From NCBI GenBank assembly GCA_902565385.1, contig CACFEW010000004.1, positions 1-55,355 on the forward strand: 55,355 nucleotides of DNA, read 5' to 3'. Below are positions 28,805-37,995 of this stretch, in pieces. This stretch comes from an uncultured Pelagibacteraceae bacterium (lineage in GTDB: Bacteria; Pseudomonadota; Alphaproteobacteria; Pelagibacterales; Pelagibacteraceae). The stretch's first letter is position 1; each line of letters opens with the position of its first letter. The notes beneath the pieces were generated by a model, which saw nothing but the letters and a program-made list of their open reading frames with translations, was not told the DNA's origin and did not search any database. A program made the position numbers and the translations under genes.

Positions 28805-30877
28805 ATGTTTAAAGTATATAAGAAGGAAATTGAAGTAGCAGGAAAGAAGATAAGTTTAGAAACAGGTAAAATAGCAAGACAAGCGGATGGCGCAATAATT
28901 GCAAAAAGTGGTGAAACAGTCGTGCTTGCAACAGTGGTGGGAGCAAAGAAAGTAAATCCAGATATAGATTATTTTCCATTGTCTGTAAATTACCAAGAAA
29001 AGTATTATGCAGCAGGAAAAATTCCAGGTGGATATTTTAAAAGAGAAGCAAGACCAACTGAAAGTGAAACTTTAATCTCTAGATTAATTGATAGACCCAT
29101 CAGACCTCTTTTCCCAGATGAATTTAAAAATGAAGTTCAATTGTTACCAACCGTAATTTCTTATGACAAAGAAAATGAGGCAGATATTTTATCAATTATA
29201 GCCTCCTCAGCAGCACTAGCTATATCAGGAATGCCATTTATGGGTCCTGTAGGTGCATCTAGAGTTGGTTATATTGATGGTAAGTATGTTTTAAACCCAT
29301 CAAAGAGTGATTTGGAAAAATCAAAATTAGACCTAGTTGTAGCAGGCACAAAAGACGCCGTGCTTATGGTGGAGTCTGAAGCAAGCGGTTTAACAGAAGA
29401 GGAAATGCTAGATGCAGTCAAATTTGGTCATGAAAGTTTTGTTCCTGTAATTGAAATGATTGAGGAACTTGCAAAAGAATGTAGAAAACCTGAGTGGACT
29501 GTTGAAAAGAAAGATTTATCTGAGGTTAAGAAAAAACTTGAGGAAACTTTTACTGAAGATCTTAAAAAAGCTTTTGCGACAAGAGATAAACAAGATAGAT
29601 CAAACCAAATCTCTGAAATTACTGATAAAGCCAAAAAACTTTATGAAGAGGATGAAAACTATACTGATTTAGATGTAAATTCTGAGCTTAAGAAAATTGA
29701 AAAATCCATAGTTAGAACAGATATTTTAAAAAATAAAAACAGAATTGATGGTAGAGGATTATCTGATGTTAGACCTATCTCTTGTGAAGTAGGAATTTTA
29801 CCAAGAACTCATGGTTCAGCTTTATTTACTAGAGGTGAAACACAAGCAATAGTAACAGCAACTTTAGGTACGTCCGACGACGAACAAAGAATTGAAAGTT
29901 TAGATGGATTACAAAGAGAGAGATTTATGCTTCATTATAACTTCCCACCTTTTTCAGTTGGTGAAACAGGCAGGATAGGAACAGGTAGAAGAGAAATAGG
30001 ACATGGTAAATTAGCTTGGAGAGCTATTCATTCTTCTCTACCGTCTACCGAAGCATTTCCTTACACATTTAGAGTTGTTTCAGAAATTACAGAATCTAAC
30101 GGTTCCTCATCAATGGCTACTGTATGCGGAACATCACTTGCATTAATGGATGCAGGTGTACCAATAAAAGAGCCAGTTGCTGGTATTGCGATGGGACTAA
30201 TTAAAGAGGGTAATGAGTTCAGTGTTTTATCAGATATATTAGGTGATGAAGATCATCTAGGAGATATGGATTTTAAAGTAGCGGGAACTAAAGACGGAAT
30301 TACTTCCCTTCAAATGGATATAAAAATCACTGGTATTACTTTTGAGATTATGGAACAGGCATTAAATCAAGCTAAAGATGGAAGAATTCATATTTTAGGT
30401 GAAATGAATAAAGCATTATCAGCTTCAAGATCAGATGTTGGAAAACATACTCCAAAGATGGAAAAAATCTCTGTTGATAAAAAAGATATTGCTGCTGTGA
30501 TCGGAAAAGGTGGGGCAACAATAAGAGAGATTGTAGAAAAATCAGGTGCAAAAGTTGATGTAAATGATGAAGGTATAGTAACAGTCGCTGCCCCAGATGA
30601 AGAGGCTAGAAATATTGCTATGCAAATGATTAAGGACATTACTGCTAAAGCTGAATTAAATAAAATTTATTCTGGCAAAGTAATGAAAATTATGGAATTT
30701 GGTGCATTCGTAAACTTCTTGGGAAAACAGGATGGACTTGTTCATATCTCAGAGTTAGCAGCTAAAAGAGTAGCTAAGGTTACTGATATCGTCAAGGAAG
30801 GCGATGAAGTAAAAGTAAAAGTAATTGGTTTTGATAGAGGTAAAGTTAAACTTTCTATGAAACAAGCAGCTGAATAG
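28805..30877 (+). CDS. pnp: Polyribonucleotide nucleotidyltransferase (PNPase)
   Basis: The 690-residue 3'-to-5' phosphorolytic exoribonuclease degrades mRNA and processes sRNAs. Two RNase PH domains are separated by an alpha-helical linker; [14 protein letters not shown] and the [12 protein letters not shown]-like region ([14 protein letters not shown]) mark the active second domain. A KH domain (about 555-615, [14 protein letters not shown]) and an S1 domain (about 620-688, [20 protein letters not shown]) follow. Length matches (E. coli 711). It follows rpsO by 38 bp and precedes a 39-residue membrane ORF by 11 bp. Confidence 0.98.
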   Translation: MFKVYKKEIEVAGKKISLETGKIARQADGAIIAKSGETVVLATVVGAKKVNPDIDYFPLSVNYQEKYYAAGKIPGGYFKREARPTESETLISRLIDRPIRPLFPDEFKNEVQLLPTVISYDKENEADILSIIASSAALAISGMPFMGPVGASRVGYIDGKYVLNPSKSDLEKSKLDLVVAGTKDAVLMVESEASGLTEEEMLDAVKFGHESFVPVIEMIEELAKECRKPEWTVEKKDLSEVKKKLEETFTEDLKKAFATRDKQDRSNQISEITDKAKKLYEEDENYTDLDVNSELKKIEKSIVRTDILKNKNRIDGRGLSDVRPISCEVGILPRTHGSALFTRGETQAIVTATLGTSDDEQRIESLDGLQRERFMLHYNFPPFSVGETGRIGTGRREIGHGKLAWRAIHSSLPSTEAFPYTFRVVSEITESNGSSSMATVCGTSLALMDAGVPIKEPVAGIAMGLIKEGNEFSVLSDILGDEDHLGDMDFKVAGTKDGITSLQMDIKITGITFEIMEQALNQAKDGRIHILGEMNKALSASRSDVGKHTPKMEKISVDKKDIAAVIGKGGATIREIVEKSGAKVDVNDEGIVTVAAPDEEARNIAMQMIKDITAKAELNKIYSGKVMKIMEFGAFVNFLGKQDGLVHISELAAKRVAKVTDIVKEGDEVKVKVIGFDRGKVKLSMKQAAE

Positions 30878-30888
30878 ATTTAAAAATT

Positions 30889-31008
30889 ATGGAGATATTT
30901 ATATTTTTAGTTTGTTTGGTGTTTGTGATTTATTATTTATTTAGGCCTACTTCTAAAAAAGAAAAGGATCAATTCAATGATAAAAGTAATTGGCGAGGTG
31001 GGTTTTAA
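30889..31008 (+). CDS. Small single-pass membrane protein (39 aa)
   Basis: An ATG 11 bp after the pnp stop opens a 40-codon frame ending TAA at 31006-31008. The product begins with a hydrophobic segment of about 16 residues (IFIFLVCLVFVIYYLF), then Arg-Pro and a charged Lys/Glu/Asp tail ending NWRGGF. This is a plausible N-in or N-out single-pass inner-membrane peptide. It fills almost all of the gap between pnp and the convergent fabI. I do not recognise a family. No ribosome-binding site is obvious, but that is true of most genes here. Confidence 0.5.
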   Translation: MEIFIFLVCLVFVIYYLFRPTSKKEKDQFNDKSNWRGGF

Positions 31009-31017
31009 ATTTAAAAT

Positions 31018-31803
31018 TTAACTTATATTTTTAGGATCTGGCATTCCAACTTTATTATATCCAGCATCCACATAGTGAATTTCACCTGTTACACCACTCG
31101 CGAGCTCACTAAGCAAATATAATGCTGAATTACCAACATCATGAATATCTACATTTCTTTTTAAAAAAGAGTGATCTTCGTTCCATTTATACAAAAATTT
31201 TGCATCTCCTATTGCTGATGCTGCTAGTGTTTTGATAGGCCCAGCACTTATTGCATTTACCCTTACTCCTTTTGTACCTAAATCTCTTGCAAGGTATTTA
31301 ACGCTCGCTTCAAGAGCAGATTTACAGACGCCCATTACATTATAATTTGGAATAGCTTTAGTGGACTCGTAAGTCAAAGTTAACATACTGCCACCATTTT
31401 TCATCACTTTTGATGCCTCTCTAGCGACTTCAGTAAATGAAAAGCAAGAAATTAACATACTTCTTAAAAAGTTTTCTCTGGTAGTATTTAAATATTCACC
31501 AGATAATTCTGATTTATCTGAAAAAGCGACTGCGTGAACAACAAAATCAATTTCTCCCCATTGAGATTTGATATCTTCAAATAATTTTACAACTTCTTCT
31601 TTTTTTTCAACATCACAACTAAATGTCACTTTTGAATTTAGTTTTTCTGCTAAAGGTATTACTCTTTTTTTAAGAGCATCACCTAAATATGTAAATGCTA
31701 ACTCAGCTCCTGCTTCAGCTAATTTTTGAGAGATACCCCAGGCAATAGACCTCTCATTGGCAACACCCATTATTAATCCTTTTTTTCCTTTCATTAAACT
31801 CAT
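31018..31803 (-). CDS. fabI: Enoyl-ACP reductase (NADH)
   Basis: The 261-residue short-chain dehydrogenase reduces enoyl-ACP in the last step of each fatty acid elongation cycle. The cofactor region is GVANERSIAWGISQKL (about 13-28), typical of FabI. The catalytic Tyr and Lys are in YNVMGVCKSALEASVKYLA, with Y-x6-K spacing. Length matches (E. coli 262). It lies 2 bp after fabB and forms a fabA-fabB-fabI unit. Confidence 0.97.
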   Translation of the reverse strand: MSLMKGKKGLIMGVANERSIAWGISQKLAEAGAELAFTYLGDALKKRVIPLAEKLNSKVTFSCDVEKKEEVVKLFEDIKSQWGEIDFVVHAVAFSDKSELSGEYLNTTRENFLRSMLISCFSFTEVAREASKVMKNGGSMLTLTYESTKAIPNYNVMGVCKSALEASVKYLARDLGTKGVRVNAISAGPIKTLAASAIGDAKFLYKWNEDHSFLKRNVDIHDVGNSALYLLSELASGVTGEIHYVDAGYNKVGMPDPKNIS

Positions 31804-31805
31804 AA

Positions 31806-33017
31806 TTAGACCTTCTCAAAAATTAATGCTGCGTTGGTCCCACCAAAACCAAAACTATTTGACATAACTGTGTTTAAAGTTGCACCAGTTTCTGTTTTTG
31901 CAACTATTGGGAATTTTTTTGCTTCCTCATCTATATCGTTAATGTTTGCTGATCCTGCAATGAAATTATTTTTCATCATAATCAAACAATAAATTGCCTC
32001 ATGAACAGAAGCTGCACCCAACGGATGACCTGATAAAGATTTTGTTGAACTTATTTTTGGAATATTTTCTCCGAAGGTATTTTTTACTGCATTTAGTTCT
32101 GTAATATCTCCAACCGGTGTAGATGTTCCATGAGTATTGATGTAATCAATTTTATTTTTTGCTGTAGCCATTGCCATTTGCATACATCTTACAGCTCCTT
32201 CGCCTGATGGTGCTACCATATCATAACCATCAGAGGTAGCGCCATAACCGGTTAATTCTGCATAAATTTTAGCTCCTCTAGCCTTAGCATGCTCGTATTC
32301 TTCAAGTACCAAAACTCCACCACCACCAGCTATGACAAATCCATCTCTAGTTTTATCATAGGCTCTCGAAGCCGTTTCTGGCGTGTCATTATATTTTGAT
32401 GATAAAGCAGTCATAGCATCAAACATAGCGGTCATTGCCCAATGAATTTCTTCACTACCACCAGCGAATACAACATCCTGTTTACCCATTTGAATTAATT
32501 CCATAGAATTTCCAATACAATGCCCACTAGTTGCACAAGCAGAGCTCATTGTATAGTTTGTTCCTTTGATTTTAAAAGGTACTGCAAGTGTTGCAGAAGC
32601 AGTACTAGCCATTGTTCGTGGAACAATAAATGGACCCATTAATTTTGGAGTTTTAGCTCTGGTTTTATCTGCAGCCAAAATTACATTTTCGATTGAAGGA
32701 CCTCCAGAACCCATTACAATTCCAGTTTTGAAATTACTAACTTCATTTTCCTCTAAACCCGAGTCTTTAATTGCCTCTTTCATTGCAATATAATTATAAG
32801 CTGAGCCCGATCCCATGAATCTTATAGTTTTTCTATCTACATGATCCTCAAGTTTAATATTAGGTTTACCGTGAACATGGCTTTTTAGATTATGCTCTTT
32901 ATATTCCTCAGAAAAAGTAATTCCTGATTTTGAATTTAAAAGCGATTGATGAACTTCTTCTTGGTTATTACCTAAACAAGAAACAATACCCAAACCTGTG
33001 ATTACTACTCTCCTCAT
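31806..33017 (-). CDS. fabB: 3-oxoacyl-ACP synthase I
   Basis: The 403-residue condensing enzyme elongates acyl-ACPs and, as FabB, the unsaturated intermediate made by FabA. The active-site Cys is in [12 protein letters not shown] (about 160-171). The two histidines are in [11 protein letters not shown] and [15 protein letters not shown]. FabB rather than FabF is indicated by its length near 404 and by its linkage to fabA. Its start shares TAATG with the fabA stop. Confidence 0.95.
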   Translation of the reverse strand: MRRVVITGLGIVSCLGNNQEEVHQSLLNSKSGITFSEEYKEHNLKSHVHGKPNIKLEDHVDRKTIRFMGSGSAYNYIAMKEAIKDSGLEENEVSNFKTGIVMGSGGPSIENVILAADKTRAKTPKLMGPFIVPRTMASTASATLAVPFKIKGTNYTMSSACATSGHCIGNSMELIQMGKQDVVFAGGSEEIHWAMTAMFDAMTALSSKYNDTPETASRAYDKTRDGFVIAGGGGVLVLEEYEHAKARGAKIYAELTGYGATSDGYDMVAPSGEGAVRCMQMAMATAKNKIDYINTHGTSTPVGDITELNAVKNTFGENIPKISSTKSLSGHPLGAASVHEAIYCLIMMKNNFIAGSANINDIDEEAKKFPIVAKTETGATLNTVMSNSFGFGGTNAALIFEKV

Positions 33018-33517
33018 TACTTAAATAATCCTACTTTTAAACTATCTGCTGAATAAATTTTCTTTCCATCAGCTAAAACAACTCCATTCGCAAGACCAAC
33101 AGTTGTTCCACCTGGAGACATAATTTTCTTCATATCAATTTCATATGTTACTAATTTAACATCTTGCAATACTTCGCCTGTGAATTTTACTGTCCCAACA
33201 CCTAACGCTCTTCCTTTTCCAGGGTTTCCTATCCAACCTAAATAAAACCCAACTAATTGCCACATAGCATCAAGTCCAAGACAACCTGGCATCACAGGAT
33301 CTTCCTTAAAATGACAATTAAAAAACCAAAGATCATTTTTAATATCTAACTCAGCTTTTAATAAACCTTTTTTAAAAGCTCCTTTGTCATCATTAATTTC
33401 TGTAATTCTATCAAACATAAGCATCGGTGGAAGAGGTAATTTAGCATTACCAGGACCAAACAATTTGCCTTCGCCACAATTTATAAGCTCATCGTATGAG
33501 TAAGAGTTTTTTTTCAT
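33017..33517 (-). CDS. fabA: 3-hydroxydecanoyl-ACP dehydratase/isomerase
   Basis: The 166-residue enzyme dehydrates 3-hydroxydecanoyl-ACP and isomerises the product, the branch point for unsaturated fatty acids. The catalytic His lies in the segment [20 protein letters not shown], which also has the active-site Asp. Length matches (E. coli 172). It is the first gene of fabA-fabB-fabI. It diverges from the irr-like gene, an arrangement seen in other alphaproteobacteria, and a promoter can be placed in the 94-bp gap. Confidence 0.97.
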   Translation of the reverse strand: MKKNSYSYDELINCGEGKLFGPGNAKLPLPPMLMFDRITEINDDKGAFKKGLLKAELDIKNDLWFFNCHFKEDPVMPGCLGLDAMWQLVGFYLGWIGNPGKGRALGVGTVKFTGEVLQDVKLVTYEIDMKKIMSPGGTTVGLANGVVLADGKKIYSADSLKVGLFK

Positions 33518-33566
33518 AAAATTGAGTACTCTTATTTACTTGATTTTGGAACTATATAATATAATT

Positions 33567-33596
33567 ATAATACCACTTTGGAATAATTTTAACCAA
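33567..33596 (-). promoter_or_regulatory. Possible fabA promoter
   Basis: On the minus strand TTGGTT (33591-33596) and TATTAT (33567-33572) are 18 bp apart, about 50 bp upstream of the fabA ATG. The spacer contains an Irr-box-like sequence. It is a weak pattern match in AT-rich DNA. Confidence 0.35.
33577..33593. promoter_or_regulatory. Irr-box-like inverted repeat between fabA and irr
   Basis: TTTGGAA-TAA-TTTTAAC matches the Irr-box/ICE pattern TTTAGAA-N3-TTCTAAA at 11 of 14 positions. It sits 18 bp upstream of the irr GTG and inside the possible fabA promoter spacer, so it could serve autoregulation. The similarity is modest. Confidence 0.3.
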
Positions 33597-33611
33597 CAAT
33601 TTGCTTAAAAA

Positions 33612-34010
33612 GTGAAATATATAGAAAAATTAAGAAATTCTGGATTAAGGCCCACTAAACAAAGACTTCAAATATGTGAAGTACTGTTTGATACAGAAAA
33701 GACATTTCATTTTACAATAAATGAACTGGATCAAAAAATTAAAGATAAAATAAACAACAAAATCTCTCTAGCTACAATTTATAATACCGTTCATGCTTTT
33801 GAAAAAAAAGGATATTTAAAGCAAATCCCTGTAAATTCAAACCAAACTTATTTTGACACAAACATTACTGATCATCATCATTTTTATAATTTAAAAGATG
33901 GTAAATTGATTGATTTAGAAAACTCTGATGTAGGACCTATTAATATAAAAAGAAAAATTGATGGTAAAAAAATCAAATCCATTGAAGTTCTTGTCAAACT
34001 TGAAGATTAA
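33612..34010 (+). CDS. irr: Irr-like Fur-family regulator
   Basis: The 132-residue protein is a Fur-superfamily repressor. The winged helix contains LRPTKQRLQICEVLF (about 12-26) and ISLATIYNTVHAFEKKGYL. The C-terminal domain carries HHHFYNLKDG, the histidine-rich motif used for haem or metal sensing in Irr. CxxC zinc pairs are absent, as in Irr. Adjacency to divergent fabA-fabB-fabI is typical for irr in alphaproteobacteria, and separates it from the Fur/Mur-type gene at 18.4 kb. The start is GTG at 33612. Irr controls iron and haem genes by Irr boxes; candidates lie in its own upstream gap and in the katG promoter. Confidence 0.82.
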   Translation: MKYIEKLRNSGLRPTKQRLQICEVLFDTEKTFHFTINELDQKIKDKINNKISLATIYNTVHAFEKKGYLKQIPVNSNQTYFDTNITDHHHFYNLKDGKLIDLENSDVGPINIKRKIDGKKIKSIEVLVKLED

Positions 34011-34043
34011 TTTATCAATTTATTAAGCGTCATTATTAACCAA

Positions 34044-34072
34044 TTGACAGTTTTTTAGAACCATTATAAACT
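34044..34072 (+). promoter_or_regulatory. Probable katG promoter
   Basis: A perfect TTGACA (34044-34049) is followed by TATAAA (34065-34070, 15-bp spacer) or TAAACT (34067-34072, 17-bp spacer). Transcription would start about 30 bases before the katG ATG at 34108. The leader carries a GGGGAG ribosome-binding site (34099-34104), stronger than at most genes here. An Irr-box-like repeat occupies the spacer. Confidence 0.55.
34054..34070. promoter_or_regulatory. Irr-box-like inverted repeat in katG promoter
   Basis: TTTAGAA-CCA-TTATAAA matches the Irr-box/ICE pattern TTTAGAA-N3-TTCTAAA at 13 of 14 positions. It lies between the -35 and -10 elements of katG, where a bound repressor would block polymerase, and only 44 bp after the irr stop. 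Binding by the neighbouring Irr-like protein is inferred. Confidence 0.45.
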
Positions 34073-34107
34073 GCAATTAATTTCAATTTATTAAAAATGG
34101 GGAGTAA

Positions 34108-36345
34108 ATGAGCACTGAAAATTTCAAAAATAAATCTTTTAAAGCAAATGAATTAAGCAAATGTCCTTTCACAGGAGCAGGCACACCTGCAAAGTTTTCT
34201 GCAGGAAGAGGTCAAACAGTAAGAGACTTCTGGCCAAATAGCTTGAATTTAAAAATTCTGAGTCAGCATTCAAATTTATCAAACCCTATGGATAAAAAAT
34301 TTAATTATGCAAAAGAATTTAAAAAACTTAATTACAAGGCGTTGAAAAAAGATTTAAAAAAATTAATGACAGACTCACAAGAATGGTGGCCTGCAGATTA
34401 TGGTCATTATGGTCCTCTATTTATCCGATTAGCTTGGCACGCTGCAGGAACTTACAGAACTGGTGATGGTAGAGGTGGTGCCGGTACTGGCAATCAAAGA
34501 TTTGCTCCGCTCAATTCTTGGCCAGACAACGTGAATTTAGATAAAGCAAGGTTACTTTTATGGCCAATCAAAAAAAAGTACGGAAGAAAAATTTCATGGG
34601 CAGATCTATTTATATTAGTTGGAAACGTAGCATTAGACTCTATGGGTTTTAAAACTTTTGGTTTTGGTGCAGGTAGAACAGACATCTGGGAACCAGAGGA
34701 TGATATTTATTGGGGTTCAGAAAAAGAGATGCTAGGTGTTGAGAGATATAGCGGAAAAAGAGATTTAGAGCAGCCGTTAGGTGCTTCTCACATGGGCTTG
34801 ATTTATGTAAATCCACAAGGTCCAGACGCAAATCCAGATCCACTACTTGCAGCACATGACATCAGAGAGACATTTGGAAGAATGGCTATGAACGATTATG
34901 AAACAGCAGCTTTAGTTGCCGGAGGACATACCTTTGGAAAATCCCACGGAGCAGCATCAGAGTCATACAAAGGTCCAGATCCAGAAGCTTCAAAACTTCA
35001 AGATCAGTCTACTGGATGGAATAGTGGATATAAATCTGGAAAAGGTGTCGACACAATAAGCAGTGGTATCGAAGGTGCTTGGACTCAAAATCCAACTAAG
35101 TGGGACATGGGTTATTTAGATTGTTTATATGGTCATGATTGGGAATTAACAAAAAGTCCAGCTGGAGCTCATCAATGGACTCCAAAGAAAAATGGTCAAA
35201 AAATTAAGATGGTTCCTGACGCGCATCAAAAAGGTGTACTCCATCCACCAATGATGCAAACAACAGATATATCAATGAAAGTTGATCCGAGTTATGGACC
35301 AATTACAAAGCATTTTCATCAAAACCCTAAAGAGTTCCATGATGCATTTGCTCGGGCATGGTTTAAATTAACTCATAGAGATATGGGTCCAAGAGTTTGT
35401 TACTTAGGTAGCGAAGTTCCAAAAGAGCATTTAATTTGGCAAGATCCAATTGATAAACCAAAGTACAAACTTAAATCAAAAGATATAAAAGATTTAAAAA
35501 ACAAAATCTCTAAATCAAAAATATCAATTTCAGATTTTGTTTCAACTGCATGGGCATCAGCTTCAACTTTTAGAGGATCAGATAAAAGAGGTGGTGCAAA
35601 CGGTGCAAGAATAATGCTAGAACCACAAAAAAGCTGGGCTGTAAACAATCCTAAGAAATTATCAACTGTGATTAAAGCTTTAAATAAAATTAAAGGTCAA
35701 TTTGATAATAAAAAGAAAAGTGTATCAATGGCAGACTTAATTGTCTTAGCAGGTGGTGTTGGTATTGAGATGGCTGCTAAAAAGGCAGGACATAAAGTTA
35801 ATGTTCCATTTTCAGCAGGCAGAGGAGATGCAAGACAAGATCAAACTGATATTCATTCTTTTGGTCTTCTTGAGCCTCAGGCAGATGGTTTTAGAAACTA
35901 TCTAAATGGTGGAGCTTCAAATGTCTCAGCAGAGGAAAAATTGGTTGATAAAGCACAACTAATGGGTCTGACTGCACCAGAAATGACAGCACTTGTAGGC
36001 GGTATGAGAGTTTTAGATACTAACTATGACGGTTCAAATTATGGCGTTTTTACAAATAAACCTGGTTCTCTTACTAACGATTATTTCGTAAATCTATTAG
36101 ACATGAATACCACATGGAAAGAGGAAGATAAATCAGAACAAACTTTTGTTGGAAAAGATAGAAAAACTCAAAAAACTAAATGGAAAGCAACAAGAGTTGA
36201 TTTGATTTTTGGTTCAAATTCTCAACTAAGAGCTCTTGCAGAAGTTTATGCCTGTGAGGACTCAAGTGAAAAATTTGTTAAAGATTTTATAGCTGCATGG
36301 GTAAAAGTTATGAATTCTGATCGATTTGACTTGAAATTAAATTAA
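34108..36345 (+). CDS. katG: Catalase-peroxidase KatG
   Basis: The 745-residue haem enzyme destroys hydrogen peroxide. The distal Arg, Trp and His are in [17 protein letters not shown] (about 108-124). The Tyr of the Met-Tyr-Trp adduct is in [10 protein letters not shown] and the Met follows in [10 protein letters not shown]. The proximal His is in [14 protein letters not shown] second, degenerate peroxidase domain makes up the C-terminal half. Length is usual (about 730-750) and no signal peptide is seen, so it is cytoplasmic. It has a good promoter and ribosome-binding site. Many streamlined marine bacteria lack katG, so its presence is notable. Confidence 0.98.
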   Translation: MSTENFKNKSFKANELSKCPFTGAGTPAKFSAGRGQTVRDFWPNSLNLKILSQHSNLSNPMDKKFNYAKEFKKLNYKALKKDLKKLMTDSQEWWPADYGHYGPLFIRLAWHAAGTYRTGDGRGGAGTGNQRFAPLNSWPDNVNLDKARLLLWPIKKKYGRKISWADLFILVGNVALDSMGFKTFGFGAGRTDIWEPEDDIYWGSEKEMLGVERYSGKRDLEQPLGASHMGLIYVNPQGPDANPDPLLAAHDIRETFGRMAMNDYETAALVAGGHTFGKSHGAASESYKGPDPEASKLQDQSTGWNSGYKSGKGVDTISSGIEGAWTQNPTKWDMGYLDCLYGHDWELTKSPAGAHQWTPKKNGQKIKMVPDAHQKGVLHPPMMQTTDISMKVDPSYGPITKHFHQNPKEFHDAFARAWFKLTHRDMGPRVCYLGSEVPKEHLIWQDPIDKPKYKLKSKDIKDLKNKISKSKISISDFVSTAWASASTFRGSDKRGGANGARIMLEPQKSWAVNNPKKLSTVIKALNKIKGQFDNKKKSVSMADLIVLAGGVGIEMAAKKAGHKVNVPFSAGRGDARQDQTDIHSFGLLEPQADGFRNYLNGGASNVSAEEKLVDKAQLMGLTAPEMTALVGGMRVLDTNYDGSNYGVFTNKPGSLTNDYFVNLLDMNTTWKEEDKSEQTFVGKDRKTQKTKWKATRVDLIFGSNSQLRALAEVYACEDSSEKFVKDFIAAWVKVMNSDRFDLKLN

Positions 36346-36368
36346 ATTTGAAAAAAAGATAAAGTTAT

Positions 36369-36965
36369 ATGGCAACAGCAAATTTTGAGGATTTTTACGA
36401 AGTTCCAAATCTAAATTTTGACATTTCAAAGTTAAAAGATGACTTAGATAAAATTTTAAAATTAAAAAAATTTAATACACCAGGTGTTACACATTTTGGT
36501 GCAATTCCATTAAACCAAATTCCAAACGATAAAAGCTCGATTGAAGGTAGTAATATTAGAGGGAAATATTGGACAATTGCAGATGAAACTGGAAAAGAGG
36601 TTTCAAGAGATGTTGATATAGATGAGTCTAAATATACACAATTAATACCTGAATTTGAAAATACATACTTTGCAGAAGTTTACAAAGTTTTAAGTAAGAG
36701 ATTTAAATTGGGAAGAGTTAGGCTCTTATTAAAAGAGCCTAGATCAACTTTGAGTTGGCACAAAGATCCTGAGTGTAGGCTTCATGTGCCTATAGTCACA
36801 AACAAAGGGTGTTCAATGGTTATAGAGAATGTCGCTAAACATTTACCCGCAGATGGAAAAGTCTGGATTACAAATAACACTAAATATCATAATTTTTTTA
36901 ATGGGGGTGAACAGGCTAGAATACACCTTGTGGCTTGTGTTCTTGAAAGTCCTTTTAAAAACTGA
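36369..36965 (+). CDS. Aspartyl/asparaginyl beta-hydroxylase-like 2OG oxygenase
   Basis: The 198-residue protein resembles the cupin-fold Asp/Asn beta-hydroxylase family, which uses Fe(II) and 2-oxoglutarate. The pattern TLSWHKDPECRLHVPIVTN (about 133-151) holds the HxD-type metal ligands and the family His-Val-Pro strand. Later YHNFFNGGEQARIHLV (about 174-189) has the distal His and the Arg that would bind 2-oxoglutarate. It is cytoplasmic by appearance. It follows katG by 23 bp and shares TGATG with the DUF2061 gene, so the three may be one unit. The substrate is unknown. Iron dependence fits placement beside irr and katG. Confidence 0.72.
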   Translation: MATANFEDFYEVPNLNFDISKLKDDLDKILKLKKFNTPGVTHFGAIPLNQIPNDKSSIEGSNIRGKYWTIADETGKEVSRDVDIDESKYTQLIPEFENTYFAEVYKVLSKRFKLGRVRLLLKEPRSTLSWHKDPECRLHVPIVTNKGCSMVIENVAKHLPADGKVWITNNTKYHNFFNGGEQARIHLVACVLESPFKN

Positions 36966-37204
36966 TGGAAATTACTAAAGGCATATTTCAAGCTTCCCAA
37001 AATATTTATCAAAATAATAAAGGCTCCTTACTTAGAACTGTAATTTATACAATTGGACACTTTGCAATTGCGATTACAGTTTTAATGATCGTAGCAGATG
37101 TCTCTTTTAAAATTGCTCTAACCGATGCCATTGTTGAACCAATAGCAAATTCAATTTGGTATTTTATTTTAGATAAATGGTGGACAAGTAAGTCAAAAAA
37201 ATAA
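36965..37204 (+). CDS. DUF2061 small membrane protein
   Basis: The 79-residue protein has two hydrophobic segments (about 29-45 and 48-68) and the DUF2061 pattern: an N-terminal LRTVIYT stretch, a middle Ala-Leu-Thr-Asp turn followed by a conserved Glu-Pro, and a Trp near the end (FILDKWW). Members are small inner-membrane proteins of unknown function. Its ATG shares one base with the TGA of the 2OG gene, indicating coupled translation. What it does with katG or the 2OG protein is not known. Confidence 0.72.
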   Translation: MEITKGIFQASQNIYQNNKGSLLRTVIYTIGHFAIAITVLMIVADVSFKIALTDAIVEPIANSIWYFILDKWWTSKSKK

Positions 37205-37236
37205 GAAGATACAATATCCTCCAAAAAAAAAGCAAT

Positions 37237-37280
37237 TAGTAATCATTCACAAAAAAAATACGCTAATAGTAATCATTCGC
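37237..37280. repeat. Pair of 14-bp direct repeats, 30-bp period
   Basis: TAGTAATCATTCAC (37237-37250) and TAGTAATCATTCGC (37267-37280) differ at one base and are exactly 30 bp apart, about three helical turns. They lie between the DUF2061 gene and the Cys-rich gene. The spacing suggests a two-site operator on one DNA face, possibly for a Fur-family protein given the AATCATT core, but no protein can be assigned. Confidence 0.55.
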
Positions 37281-37325
37281 ATGAATAGTTATTGAAATAA
37301 ATTTATTTATGATTAATTTTTAATC

Positions 37326-37505
37326 ATGCAAACAGAAAATTATAACTGTAAAAAATGTGGACTAACAATTTCCTCAACTTGTTCCAAGTGTGATAAAATT
37401 GTTGATGTTGAAGTTCTTGATGACGGTTGTATTGTTCAGAAAACAAAATGTTTAGATTGTGCGAATGCTCCTGTAATCAAGGATGTTTGTGAACAACAAA
37501 AGTAG
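37326..37505 (+). CDS. Small Cys-rich zinc-ribbon-like protein (59 aa)
   Basis: The frame opens at ATG 37326 and ends TAG at 37503-37505. It encodes 59 residues with eight cysteines at 8, 11, 19, 22, 35, 42, 45 and 55. The first four form CxxC-x7-CxxC, a compact zinc-ribbon or rubredoxin-like knuckle. The second four (C-x6-CxxC-x9-C) could form another metal site. No hydrophobic segment is seen, so it should be soluble. The density of ordered Cys makes a chance frame unlikely. I do not recognise the family. A direct-repeat pair lies about 45 bp upstream. It is the only gene in the 337-bp gap between the DUF2061 and SH3 genes. Confidence 0.68.
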   Translation: MQTENYNCKKCGLTISSTCSKCDKIVDVEVLDDGCIVQKTKCLDCANAPVIKDVCEQQK

Positions 37506-37541
37506 TTTAACATTAAAAAATTTAAGTCGAGTAGATTAAAA

Positions 37542-37982
37542 TTAATTCACACCCCAGGAATTTTCTATTTTTACCCAACCCTTAAAGTTTCCAGTTTTCA
37601 CCTTACACCAATCATCATTACAATTCTGTATTAACAAAACTCTACCCTTTTCTATTTTTGCTAAAGGTTTTGAAAAATTTGTCGGCCTGCTAAATAAAAC
37701 CTTATCGATCTTTGGTATCAAAGAATTTACCTTTTTGAGTTGAGAGACATGTATCCATCCACTATTATTTTTGAGATCAATAATCCTCCTAAAATTTTCC
37801 TTCTTATCAATCTGCTTAATAGGTAAATCAATTTTTTTATAGATATATTTTATAGGATACTCGAACCCTGGACCATATCTTACATTTACTTTATTTTTTT
37901 TTAATGAGAGAAAAGTATCGCTTGCAAAAACATTTAATGGAAAAAAAATCCAGAGCAAAATTAAAAAATATAAATTTTTCAT
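37542..37982 (-). CDS. Periplasmic SH3-like (DUF1058) protein
   Basis: The 146-residue protein has a signal peptide (about 1-20, cleaved near VFAS) and two bacterial SH3-like repeats. The first has NVRYGPGFEYPIKYIY and SGWIHVSQL (about 32-80); the second has GRVLLIQNCNDDWCKVKTGN and KGWVKIEN. Two Cys in the second repeat could form a disulfide in the periplasm. Such proteins often bind the cell wall. In alphaproteobacteria this family is commonly near hesA/moeB-type genes, as here (13 bp downstream on the same strand). Confidence 0.8.
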   Translation of the reverse strand: MKNLYFLILLWIFFPLNVFASDTFLSLKKNKVNVRYGPGFEYPIKYIYKKIDLPIKQIDKKENFRRIIDLKNNSGWIHVSQLKKVNSLIPKIDKVLFSRPTNFSKPLAKIEKGRVLLIQNCNDDWCKVKTGNFKGWVKIENSWGVN

Positions 37983-37995
37983 TATTAAGTTATAC

